NCBI GenBank assembly: GCA_946494635.1
Contig: CAMMCS010000145.1
Coordinates: forward strand, 1 to 5,174
Direction: 5' to 3'
Origin: an uncultured Oscillibacter sp.
GTDB lineage: Bacteria; Bacillota; Clostridia; Oscillospirales; Oscillospiraceae
DNA length: 5,174 bases
A program made the translations under genes and the position numbers. The notes under the pieces are model-generated. The model did not search any database. It was not told the origin of the DNA and was given only the letters and a program-made list of their open reading frames with translations. Positions 1-4,892 of this stretch are shown here, one piece after another (positions within the stretch are counted from its first letter, which is position 1; each line of letters starts with the position of its first letter).

Positions 1-326
1 CCCAGGCGGGTCAGGGCGTCCTGGACCCGCTGGCGCTTGGCCCGCAGCTCCTCCGGATAGGTCAGGTGCTGGAAGTCGCACCCGCCGCACTGGCCGTAAT
101 AGGGGCACTCGGGCGTTGCCCGGTCCGGAGAGGGGTTGTGGATCTTCACGATCTCCCCCGCGGCGGCGGTCTTCATCACCTTGGTGATTTTCAAGTCCAT
201 GGTCTCCCCCCGGACGGCCCCGGGGACGAACACCACGGCGCCGTCCAGGCGGACGATGCCAAGGCCCTCGCTGGAGTAGGATTCCACCGTGCCGGTGTAG
301 ATTTGATGTTCATGAAGTCGGTCCAT
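1..326 (-). CDS. rlmD: 23S rRNA (uracil-C5)-methyltransferase, RlmD/RumA/TrmA family, N-terminal part (cut by window edge)
   Basis: Partial gene: 108 codons from the start, running off the left edge. Seen: residues about 8-62 look like a TRAM RNA-binding domain (for example VRLDGAVVFVPGAVRGE). They are followed by the iron-sulfur motif with Cys74, Cys80 and Cys83 in the pattern C-x5-C-G-G-C, then DFQHL-x-Y, which is characteristic of RumA-type enzymes. Known of the family: SAM-dependent methylation of a uridine in 23S rRNA to 5-methyluridine, with an N-terminal [4Fe-4S] cluster; the catalytic and SAM-binding domain lies outside the window. The start is the ATG at 326-324, with GGAGG five bases upstream. 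In Firmicutes one such enzyme (RlmCD) can modify two positions, so site specificity cannot be told here. Its upstream region is the repeat-rich 327-1282 interval, and I found no clear promoter. Confidence 0.9.
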   Translation of the reverse strand, partial: MDRLHEHQIYTGTVESYSSEGLGIVRLDGAVVFVPGAVRGETMDLKITKVMKTAAAGEIVKIHNPSPDRATPECPYYGQCGGCDFQHLTYPEELRAKRQRVQDALTRL

Positions 327-451
327 AGATACCTCCGGGGGAAATCGCCGAAGCGCCGCCAGCGGCGGATGAAGCGAGGCGGTTTCGAGGAAGCGGCGCG
401 ATTGGCGGCCCCGCCAGGGGACGGGAATCGCAATGCCGCGACGGTGTATGT

Positions 452-469
452 CAGCTATGTTGATAGCTG
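452..469. repeat. Short perfect palindrome in copy A
   Basis: CAGCTAT (452-458), GTTG loop, ATAGCTG (463-469): seven perfect pairs. It lies in the part of copy A that has no counterpart in copy B, so it may be a separate small insertion. No T-tract follows on either strand, so a terminator role is unlikely. Confidence 0.5.
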
Positions 470-483
470 GGCAATGCACCCCC

Positions 484-516
484 CATTTTCTTTTCGGTCT
501 TGCCGAAAAGAAAACG
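484..516 (-). repeat. Long hairpin of copy A (CAAGA loop on the minus strand)
   Basis: TTTTCTTTTCGG (486-497) pairs perfectly with CCGAAAAGAAAA (503-514) around a five-base loop. Read as minus-strand RNA the loop is CAAGA, and the stem extends by a G-U wobble (515/485) and a C-G pair (516/484), giving 14 pairs. On the plus strand the wobble becomes an A-C mismatch, so the minus orientation is the better-folding one. It is followed by a run of G, not T, so it is not a standard intrinsic terminator. It is the counterpart of the hairpin at 1087-1119. Confidence 0.75.
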
Positions 517-555
517 GGCCGTGCACGGTCCAAAAGAAAAGAACGCTTTTTGGTC

Positions 556-583
556 GCAACTTTGCACATCCGTGCAAAGTTGC
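556..583. repeat. Perfect 12-bp stem-loop upstream of the copy A hairpin
   Basis: GCAACTTTGCAC (556-567) pairs perfectly with GTGCAAAGTTGC (572-583) around a four-base loop ATCC. It lies just before the conserved 72-base block in the element's own (minus) orientation. The same place in copy B has only a weak GCGC/GCGC stem near 1050-1060. The purine-rich stretch after it on the minus strand is not a T-tract. Confidence 0.6.
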
Positions 584-873
584 TGTACGGGAGTCGGCGT
601 GAGATAGTGCCTGCGGGTTTGCGATGACCTCTCGACGGGCGCGGCGGGGTACAGTACAGGATTGATGGCGGATCCCCGCGGCGCGGGTGCGGAGGTCAAC
701 GGGGTGCAAGAACGCATTTGGTCTGCTCCTCTTTCCGCGCGTTCCGCTTTACCCGCAAGGGGTACGCCGCATCCGTAAGCGGCAGAGCCGCCAACGGCTG
801 CGCAGCTGCTACGCGCTGCCCTGGTGGTCGTGGTGGCCTGCACCAGTTCCCGTCAACCGTCAAGCCAGCGGCA

Positions 874-1155
874 GCGGAAAGAGAAGCAGAGGCAATGCGT
901 CAACCACCCCGACGCCCTCCACACCATCCGCCACGGGACGGCAGTTGCAAACTCGCAGAAGGGCGTAGCGTGCCGGTCGGCCAGCCCAAATCGGCGCTTG
1001 CACCGATCCGCCGACCCCCGTCGCGCGCGGAGGGCCACTGCACCGGAGCGCGCTTAGCGCCTTTTTCTCTTCCACCGGGCGCGGCGCATTCTCTTTTTGT
1101 CAAGAACAAAAAGAGAATGGGGGGCGCACCCCTGTGGAAACAGCCCCCTGGCGGG
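874..1155 (+). repeat. Right arm of a diverged inverted repeat (copy B)
   Basis: Plus-strand counterpart of the left arm at 410-738; the two copies point away from each other, with a spacer of about 135 bp between them. Matching blocks in order are 874-900, 905-925, 1057-1128 and 1145-1155. The stretch between the second and third blocks aligns poorly, although TTGCAAACTCGCAG (945-958) resembles the complement of 611-624. The divergence of about 15-25 percent in the best blocks shows this is not a recent duplication. Confidence 0.7.
1087..1119 (+). repeat. Long hairpin of copy B (CAAGA loop)
   Basis: CATTCTCTTTTTGT (1087-1100) pairs perfectly with ACAAAAAGAGAATG (1106-1119) around loop CAAGA, 14 pairs in all. 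Against the copy A hairpin, three stem positions differ with matched changes on both sides (C-G/T-A, G-C/T-A and T-A/C-G types) and one changes from a G-U wobble to A-U. Loop and flanking GGGGGG are unchanged. No T-tract follows, so an intrinsic terminator is unlikely. Confidence 0.8.
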
Positions 1156-1169
1156 AGCCAGACCCTCTT

Positions 1170-1187
1170 GGCCGCCGTTCGGCGGCC
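1170..1187. repeat. GC-rich palindrome GGCCGCC-GTTC-GGCGGCC
   Basis: Seven perfect pairs around a four-base loop, just right of copy B. It is not followed by a T-tract on either strand. It is the first of three closely spaced palindromes between copy B and the repressor gene. Confidence 0.55.
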
Positions 1188-1199
1188 CACATTTCCCCA

Positions 1200-1216
1200 G
1201 GCGGTTGATAACCGCC
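1200..1216. repeat. REP-like palindrome GGCGGTT-GAT-AACCGCC
   Basis: Seven perfect pairs around a three-base loop, followed by CCTACGG. On the minus strand it reads GTAGGGGCGGTTATCAACC, a style that I recall from dispersed intergenic palindromes of gut Clostridia. That resemblance is from memory and was not searched. Confidence 0.55.
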
Positions 1217-1245
1217 CCTACGGTGCTATCGGAGGTCGTGCCAAT

Positions 1246-1267
1246 GGGCCGGTGTGGGCACCGGCCC
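1246..1267. repeat. Palindrome GGGCCGGTG-TGGG-CACCGGCCC just past the repressor stop
   Basis: Nine perfect pairs around a four-base loop, beginning 15 bases beyond the repressor stop codon in the minus direction. It could protect the 3' end of the repressor mRNA. There is no T-tract on the minus side (ATTGGC follows), so an intrinsic terminator is doubtful. Confidence 0.55.
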
Positions 1268-1282
1268 CTGCGGGTGCGCCAT

Positions 1283-1495
1283 TCACCCCCGCTGGTCGGT
1301 GCGGCCCAGCAGATAATCCGTGGTGACGCCGAAGTAGTCCGCCAAGGCCACCAATCCCTCATAATCTGGCCGGCGAGAGCCTCCCTCATAGTTTTGGTAA
1401 GACCTCATTTTGATTCCAAGAAAACTGGCCATATTTGACTGGGTCACTTGCTTTTCTTTCCGCAGTTCGCGCAGTCTTTCCGAAAATTTTATCAT
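1283..1495 (-). CDS. Small Cro/CI (XRE) family helix-turn-helix repressor
   Basis: A 70-residue protein made almost entirely of one HTH_3/XRE domain. Seen: a charged first helix (FSERLRELRKEKQ, residues 4-16), VTQSNMASFLGI (17-28) as the scaffold helix, KMRSYQNYEGGSRRP (29-43) as turn and recognition helix, then ALADYFGVTTDYLLGRTD (50-67), the classic end of this family. Known: such proteins bind short palindromic or repeated operators as dimers, often near their own promoter. The ATG at 1495-1493 is chosen because the domain begins right there; a longer frame reaching 1552 would run over the promoter region. The ribosome site is weak (GAGAG five bases upstream). It diverges from the 82-residue gene, and the two ATGTACAA boxes between them are its likely operators. 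Length and isolation resemble phage- or element-derived regulators, but no other phage gene is present. Its ligand or inducer is unknown. Confidence 0.88.
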   Translation of the reverse strand: MIKFSERLRELRKEKQVTQSNMASFLGIKMRSYQNYEGGSRRPDYEGLVALADYFGVTTDYLLGRTDQRG

Positions 1496-1511
1496 AAATC
1501 TCTCAAGCCTC

Positions 1512-1540
1512 TTGACATGTACAATTCGGGTGCATATAAT
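1512..1540 (+). promoter_or_regulatory. Perfect consensus sigma-A promoter for the 82-residue gene
   Basis: TTGACA (1512-1517), 17-bp spacer, TATAAT (1535-1540): exact consensus at the optimal spacing, with a start expected near 1547. A promoter this strong beside a repressor gene usually needs repression; ATGTACAA boxes overlap the spacer and the predicted start. Confidence 0.85.
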
Positions 1541-1552
1541 AAATATGTACAA
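1517..1552. promoter_or_regulatory. Candidate operator: two ATGTACAA boxes
   Basis: ATGTACAA occurs at 1517-1524 and 1545-1552, 28 bp apart in direct orientation; each contains the palindrome TGTACA. One box abuts the -35 and lies in the spacer, the other covers the predicted transcription start, so a bound repressor would block the plus promoter. Binding by the adjacent XRE protein is inferred from position. Confidence 0.6.
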
Positions 1553-1564
1553 AGTGAGCGTAAA
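1536..1564 (-). promoter_or_regulatory. Possible promoter of the repressor gene
   Basis: On the minus strand TTTACG (1564-1559), 17-bp spacer, TATTAT (1541-1536), with four and five of six consensus matches. Its -10 lies on top of the plus promoter's -10, so the two would compete and share the operator boxes. The predicted leader before the repressor ATG is about 34 bases. Confidence 0.45.
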
Positions 1565-1578
1565 GGAGATGCCTTTGT

Positions 1579-1827
1579 ATGACAGAGCCTATGCAAATTC
1601 TCTTTGAATACGCCAAGGAGGAACGCCTCCCCTCCTACCTCTCCTCCCCGGAGTACCGGGAGGTCTCCCACCTGACCGACCGCCTGTCCCGGCGGCTCCA
1701 GGGCCTGCTTCCCAACGACGGCTGGGACACCGTGGCGAAATACCAGGACGCCGCGGCAGACCTCCACAGCCTGGAGCTGGAGGCCATGTTCCAGGCCGCC
1801 TTCGCCCTGGCGGGAGAGCTCCGTTAG
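1579..1827 (+). CDS. Small DUF6809-like protein of unknown function
   Basis: An 82-residue, charged, probably all-helical protein without signal peptide or membrane segment. Seen: two predicted helices, residues about 24-43 (SPEYREVSHLTDRLSRRLQG) and 47-81, the second with DTVAKYQDAAADLHSLELEAMFQAAFALAGE. The pattern 'paired short helices, K-Y-x-D-A, then an L-E-x-x-x-F-x-x-x-F-x-L-G/A-x-E ending' resembles the DUF6809 small proteins of Clostridia. This is a resemblance by eye and no molecular function is known to me. Start ATG 1579 has GGAG (1565-1568) ten bases upstream; an out-of-frame ATG at 1569 would yield only a short peptide. It diverges from an XRE repressor and sits under a consensus promoter. 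Its TAG stop (1825-1827) overlaps the TAA of the convergent ribonuclease gene, leaving no room for a terminator. Confidence 0.75.
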   Translation: MTEPMQILFEYAKEERLPSYLSSPEYREVSHLTDRLSRRLQGLLPNDGWDTVAKYQDAAADLHSLELEAMFQAAFALAGELR

Positions 1828-3425
1828 CTCTCCCACTTCTCCAGCAGCTGCCGCAGCTGGTCGGCGAACCGGGCCAGGGACTTGTTGTCCCGCCCGCGGC
1901 TGCGCTTGATGCTCTCCATGAGCATGTTGCCCACGGCCACCAGCCGCTCGTAGGCCGCGCTGGCCCGCTGGCCGCCGGTGGTCCTGGCCTTCCGCTCGGG
2001 CAGGTAGCCGGGATCGGTCACCTTGCCGGCGATCAGGTCGTACACCTCCGTGTACTGGGGCGCGTGGGCGGTGAAGCCCAGGCCCTGGATGGTCTTGGCG
2101 AAGAAGGGCGCCACCTCCCGGTCCCCGTGGACCACGAACACGTGCTGAGGCTTGGGGGACTGGATGGCCTGGATCCACGCCAGCAGGTGGTTCCGGTCCG
2201 CGTGGGAGGAGAGGCCCTGGAAGTTCTCGATCCGCGCGTGGACGGCGATCTCCTCGCCGAAGAGCTTCACGCTTGGGACGCCCTCCAGCAGGCCGCGGCC
2301 CAGGGTGCCCTCCCCCTGGTAGCCCACGAACACCACGGTGCACTCCGGCCGCCAGAGGTTGTGCTTCAGGTGGTGGCGGATGCGGCCGGCGTCGCACATG
2401 CCGGAGGCGGAGATGATGACCTTGGGGGTGGGGTCCATGTTCAGCATTTTGGACTCCTCGCTGGTCTCCGTCATGCGCAGGTTGGTGAAGTTGAACATGT
2501 GGGTGCCGTCCTGCACCAGCTCCAGCGCCTCCTCATCCAGATAGCCCCGCAGGTCGCCGGTGAAGATGGTGGTGGCCTTCTTGGCCAGGGGGGAGTCGAT
2601 GTACACCGGGAAGTCCGGGTCACTCTTCACCATCCCGGCGTCCTTGATCTCCCGGATGAAGTACAGCAGCTCCTGGGTGCGGCCCACGGCAAAGGAGGGG
2701 ATCACCACGTTGCCGCCCCTGGCGATGGTCTCGTCGATGATCTTCGCCAGGTCGTCGGTGTAGCTCCACACCTCCGTGTGGTTCCGGTCGCCGTAGGTGG
2801 ACTCCATCACCACATAGTCCGCCCCGGTCAGGTAGGTGGGGTCCCGGATGATGGGCTGGTCCACGTTGCCGATATCGCCGGAGAACACGATCTGCTTGGT
2901 GACGCCGCCCTCAGTCGCAGTGACGATGATGGATGCGGAACCCAGCAGATGGCCCGCGTCCACGAACTCCACCCGGACGCCCTCGCACAGGTCGATGGCC
3001 TGGTGATACTCGCAGGTGGTCATATACTGGTTCACCTGCATGGCGTCCTCAATGGTGTAAAGGGGCTCCACCCGGGGGGCGCCGGACCGCTCCGCCTTGC
3101 GGTTCTTCCACTCCGCGTCCTGCTCCTGAATATGGGCGGAGTCCTGGAGCATGATGTCCATGAGATTGGCCGTCAGCCGTGTGGTGAGGATCCGGCCCCG
3201 GAAGCCCTCCTTCACCAGCATGGGGATCCGGCCGGTGTGGTCGATGTGGGCGTGGGTCACCAGGACGAAGTCGATGTCGTTCGCGGCAAAGGGAAAGGCG
3301 TCGTTGGACACCTCGTCCCGCCCCTGCTGCAATCCGCAGTCCACCAGGATGCGCCTGCCGCCCACCTCCAGGCAGTGGCAGCTGCCGGTGACGCACTGGT
3401 CCGCGCCGTAAAAGCTGAGCTTCAT
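1824..3425 (-). CDS. Beta-CASP metallo-beta-lactamase fold ribonuclease (CPSF73/TTHA0252-like)
   Basis: A 533-residue, probably cytoplasmic two-zinc nuclease. Metallo-beta-lactamase motifs in order: Asp29 (LVDCGLQQG), THAHIDH with His58, His60, Asp62 and His63, His159 (AGHLLGSA), and Asp184 (FSGDIGN). Beta-CASP and RNA-specificity parts: Glu208 (MESTYGDR), VIPSFAVGRTQELLY (241-255), IISASGMCDAGRIRHHL (337-353), SSHAD with His408, and VVHGD with His434. The set is complete, so it should be active. Known: bacterial homologues such as Thermus TTHA0252 degrade or process RNA. It differs from RNase J in its overall motif wording. The tail after about residue 470 (ERKARTTGGQRASAAYERL and onward) is basic and helical, possibly an RNA or partner contact. 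The ATG at 3425 has AAGGAGG seven bases upstream; an in-frame ATG at 3446 lacks such a site and would lie inside the leader hairpin. It is divergent from the dehydratase-like gene and convergent with the small gene. The RNA substrate is unknown. Confidence 0.93.
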   Translation of the reverse strand: MKLSFYGADQCVTGSCHCLEVGGRRILVDCGLQQGRDEVSNDAFPFAANDIDFVLVTHAHIDHTGRIPMLVKEGFRGRILTTRLTANLMDIMLQDSAHIQEQDAEWKNRKAERSGAPRVEPLYTIEDAMQVNQYMTTCEYHQAIDLCEGVRVEFVDAGHLLGSASIIVTATEGGVTKQIVFSGDIGNVDQPIIRDPTYLTGADYVVMESTYGDRNHTEVWSYTDDLAKIIDETIARGGNVVIPSFAVGRTQELLYFIREIKDAGMVKSDPDFPVYIDSPLAKKATTIFTGDLRGYLDEEALELVQDGTHMFNFTNLRMTETSEESKMLNMDPTPKVIISASGMCDAGRIRHHLKHNLWRPECTVVFVGYQGEGTLGRGLLEGVPSVKLFGEEIAVHARIENFQGLSSHADRNHLLAWIQAIQSPKPQHVFVVHGDREVAPFFAKTIQGLGFTAHAPQYTEVYDLIAGKVTDPGYLPERKARTTGGQRASAAYERLVAVGNMLMESIKRSRGRDNKSLARFADQLRQLLEKWES

Positions 3426-3442
3426 GGGAGAACCTCCTTTTC

Positions 3443-3478
3443 GCACCTCCCCGCCCCGGCGGGAGGTGCCTTTTTTGT
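3443..3478 (+). terminator. Strong intrinsic terminator on the plus strand, overlapping the ribonuclease leader
   Basis: GCACCTCCC (3443-3451) pairs with GGGAGGTGC (3461-3469), nine perfect pairs around a nine-base GC-rich loop, then CTTTTTTGT. In plus direction this is a textbook rho-independent terminator, yet no plus-strand gene lies before it until the 82-residue gene 1.6 kb upstream. On the minus strand the same bases form a hairpin at the 5' end of the ribonuclease mRNA, just before its ribosome site. Confidence 0.8.
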
Positions 3479-3479
3479 C

Positions 3480-3508
3480 AGTTTAACACAAAGGGGCCGG
3501 CGGGGCAA
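3480..3508 (-). promoter_or_regulatory. Likely promoter of the ribonuclease gene
   Basis: On the minus strand TTGCCC (3508-3503), 17-bp spacer, TAAACT (3485-3480), four of six matches each, with an extended TGT directly before the -10. The predicted start, near 3473, lies in the A-run, so the mRNA would open with a few A and then the 9-bp hairpin. Confidence 0.5.
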
Positions 3509-3513
3509 GGGGC

Positions 3514-3528
3514 GGCGGAACTTCCGCC
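3514..3528. repeat. Small palindrome GGCGGAA-C-TTCCGCC in the divergent region
   Basis: Seven matched bases on each side of one centre base; as RNA the loop would open to about five bases. It lies directly behind the minus-strand -35 and before the plus-strand promoter. It could be an operator for one of the divergent genes, or a weak second plus terminator, since CTATTTTGT follows. No regulator can be named. Confidence 0.4.
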
Positions 3529-3550
3529 CTATTTTGTAACCACTTTTGCC

Positions 3551-3579
3551 TTGCTTTCCCATGCACGGGCCGGTATGCT
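3551..3579 (+). promoter_or_regulatory. Likely promoter of the dehydratase-like gene
   Basis: TTGCTT (3551-3556), 17-bp spacer, TATGCT (3574-3579). The start is expected near 3586, giving a very short leader in which the ribosome site AAGGAGG (3588-3594) begins almost at once. The same -10 hexamer occurs in the secA promoter. Confidence 0.5.
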
Positions 3580-3602
3580 GGTAATAAAAGGAGGTGCGGG
3601 CC

Positions 3603-4808
3603 ATGGCAGAGCGGAAGACGCTGCTGATCCCCTCCCTGCTGGACGACTGGTTCCCCCTGCTGCAATACGCCTTTGCCTCGGAGCGGTGGGAGCCGGTGCT
3701 GCTGGACGGGGACTGGCGGCAGGTGGAATCCCTGGGCGTGCGCCATGTCCACAACGACCTGTGCCTGCCCTTCGTGCTGATCACCGGCCAGGTGCTCGCC
3801 GCCCTCCGGTCCGGGAGGTACGCGCCGGACCGCACCGGGGTGCTGATCTCCCAGGCCGGGGACGCCTGCCGGGGCTCCTGCCTGATCCGACTGCTGCGGA
3901 AGGTGCTGGACCGGGAGGGCTTCTCCCAGGTGCGGCTGTTGAGCCTCAACGTCCGGGGCATCAACCAGGATGCCGCCCTGCCGGTGGGGCCCCGGATGGC
4001 CCTGCGGGCCCGGGCAGCTCTCTTCTGGGGAGACGCTCTGGCGGCCATGGTCCACCAGACCCGGCCCTACGAGGCGTCGCCCGGCGCGGTGGACGCCCTG
4101 CGGCAGAGATGGCTGGATCTGCTGGGCTGTGACCTGGCGCAGAACCGGAACCTCACCGGGCGGGCGATCCTCCGCCGGTGCCGGGAGATGGCCGCCGACT
4201 TCCGCCGCCTGCCGGTGAAAGCCGGACGGCGGCAGGTCATCGCCGTCACCGGGGACATCTACACGAAGAATTGCCAGATGGGGAACCGGGACCTGATCCG
4301 CTGGCTGGAGGCCCACGGCTGTGAGGCGGCGGTGAACGGCATGAGCTGGTATGCCCTCTACTACATCGACACCCATCTGGATGTCTGGCCCTGGCCGGTA
4401 CGGCTGGGCGGAAAGCTCCTGGGTGCCTGGCTGGAGCGTCTCCAGCGAGGGATGCTGGCAATCCTTCAGGAGGCGGGCTTCACCACCCTGCCTCCCTACC
4501 GGGTGCTGAAGGCCCAGGCGGCGGGGCTGGCCCCCATGTCCTGCGCCCTGGGGGCCGGGTGGCTGATGGCAGCGGAGATGGCGGGCTGGATCCGTGCCGG
4601 CCGCCGGAAGGTGCTGTGCTGCCAGTCCTTTGGGTGCCTGCCGGGCCACATCTGCGCCCGCGGGCAGTATGCAGCCCTGATGCGCAGGCTCCCCGGCAGC
4701 CTAATCGTGGGGGTGGACTTTGACCCCTCCACTGGCGAGGGCACCATCGAAAGCCGCATCCGGATGCTGCTGGACGAGGAGCTGGATCTGCCGCCTCGCC
4801 CGGAATGA
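3603..4808 (+). CDS. 2-hydroxyacyl-CoA dehydratase-related, cysteine-rich protein (stand-alone)
   Basis: A 401-residue protein with twelve cysteines, no signal peptide and no clear membrane segment. Seen: the N-terminal Rossmann-like start LLIPSLLDDWFPLLQYAF, then NDLCLPFVLITGQV with Cys54, SQAGDACRGSC with Cys89 and Cys93, a central VTGDIYTKNCQMGNRDLIRWL (about 215-235, Cys224), and a C-terminal CCQSFGCLPGHICARG (Cys339, 340, 345, 351) followed by GVDFDPSTGEGTIESRI. The CLPF, GDIY and FGCLPGH-to-D-x-D-P motifs match 2-hydroxyacyl-CoA dehydratase D components and the C-terminal (DUF2229/COG3580-like) parts of large BcrA/BadF-type activases. Known: the dehydratases bind a [4Fe-4S] cluster and remove water from 2-hydroxyacyl-CoA after ATP-driven activation. 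No activase, second subunit or CoA-transferase gene is visible next to it, so the actual reaction is unknown. The ATG at 3603 has AAGGAGG eight bases upstream; a GTG at 3594 lies inside that site and is rejected. Confidence 0.8.
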   Translation: MAERKTLLIPSLLDDWFPLLQYAFASERWEPVLLDGDWRQVESLGVRHVHNDLCLPFVLITGQVLAALRSGRYAPDRTGVLISQAGDACRGSCLIRLLRKVLDREGFSQVRLLSLNVRGINQDAALPVGPRMALRARAALFWGDALAAMVHQTRPYEASPGAVDALRQRWLDLLGCDLAQNRNLTGRAILRRCREMAADFRRLPVKAGRRQVIAVTGDIYTKNCQMGNRDLIRWLEAHGCEAAVNGMSWYALYYIDTHLDVWPWPVRLGGKLLGAWLERLQRGMLAILQEAGFTTLPPYRVLKAQAAGLAPMSCALGAGWLMAAEMAGWIRAGRRKVLCCQSFGCLPGHICARGQYAALMRRLPGSLIVGVDFDPSTGEGTIESRIRMLLDEELDLPPRPE

Positions 4809-4823
4809 CCGGGCAATCGTTTT
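4798..4823 (+). terminator. Weak candidate terminator at the end of the dehydratase-like gene
   Basis: GCCCGG (4798-4803) pairs with CCGGGC (4809-4814), with the stop codon TGA in the loop; AATCG and then TTTT (4820-4823) follow. The short stem and the offset, short T-run make it a weak candidate. No better one lies before secA. Confidence 0.3.
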
Positions 4824-4892
4824 CTCGCCGTTTCCAATTTGTCTCTTTTGGCTGATTCATCCGGTGTTTTCTGTCAAGCAATCAGCGTTTCT

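Larger units (their letters stand above)
410..738 (-). repeat. Left arm of a diverged inverted repeat (copy A)
   Basis: Read on the minus strand, this stretch matches the plus strand of 874-1155 in several collinear blocks. The block at 712-738 matches 874-900 at 23 of 27 bases. 686-706 matches 905-925 at 17 of 21. 475-546 matches 1057-1128 at 55 of 72 without a gap. The 11-mer CCCCTGGCGGG (complement of 410-420) recurs at 1145-1155. The pieces between blocks differ in length, so the copies have gained or lost sequence. Copy A has extra sequence with a CAGCTAT palindrome between its last two blocks. Block identities were counted by eye. The true outer ends are uncertain. Confidence 0.7.
327..1282. 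other. Long non-coding interval made of inverted repeat arms and palindromes
   Basis: About 956 bp between the rlmD start and the stop of the repressor gene. Several open frames cross it on both strands, but none has a convincing ribosome site, recognisable domain or coding-like substitution pattern; GC-rich DNA has few stop codons. It holds two diverged inverted copies of one element (listed separately), short hairpins in the central spacer 739-873 (TACCC/GGGTA at 750-764, AGCCG/CGGCT around 785-798), and three GC-rich palindromes at its right end. No tRNA, rRNA, transposase or CRISPR array was seen. Confidence 0.75.

Noticed and set aside
66..602. A 178-codon plus-strand frame over the rlmD region.
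   Set aside because: It is antisense to the recognisable RlmD N-terminus and runs into repeat DNA; no domain or ribosome site.
451..843. A 130-codon minus-strand frame containing copy A, and a plus-strand frame 718-1326 containing copy B, share a gap-free 24-codon match in the same reading frame (for example LFGKTEKKMGGA against LFVKNKKRMGGA).
   Set aside because: The 17 differences in the 72-base block fall 6, 7 and 4 on codon positions 1, 2 and 3, with no third-position excess. Several are paired stem changes. Neither frame has a good ribosome site. The match reflects a conserved nucleic-acid structure, not a protein.
600..1056. A search for tRNA, small structured RNA of known class, or a CRISPR array in the long non-coding interval.
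   Set aside because: There are several short stems but no cloverleaf, no anticodon arm with matching acceptor, and no regularly spaced direct repeats.
1057..1075. GCGC-TTA-GCGC followed by CTTTTTCTCTT as a plus-strand terminator.
   Set aside because: The stem has only about four pairs, the T-tract is interrupted by C, and the stretch belongs to the conserved repeat block; too weak to call.
3426..3446. A start for the ribonuclease seven codons further upstream.
   Set aside because: That ATG lies inside the leader hairpin, while AAGGAGG is placed correctly for the ATG at 3425 and the conserved fold starts there.
2064..3539. A 491-codon plus-strand frame opposite the ribonuclease gene.
   Set aside because: It is an antisense shadow: GC-rich coding DNA leaves the opposite frame open, and its sequence is low-complexity Val/Gly/His/Leu without any domain. 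The minus-strand protein has the complete catalytic motif set.
3483..4649. A 388-codon minus-strand frame opposite the dehydratase-like gene.
   Set aside because: Pro/Gly/Gln/His-rich antisense shadow of a well-supported gene; no ribosome site or domain.
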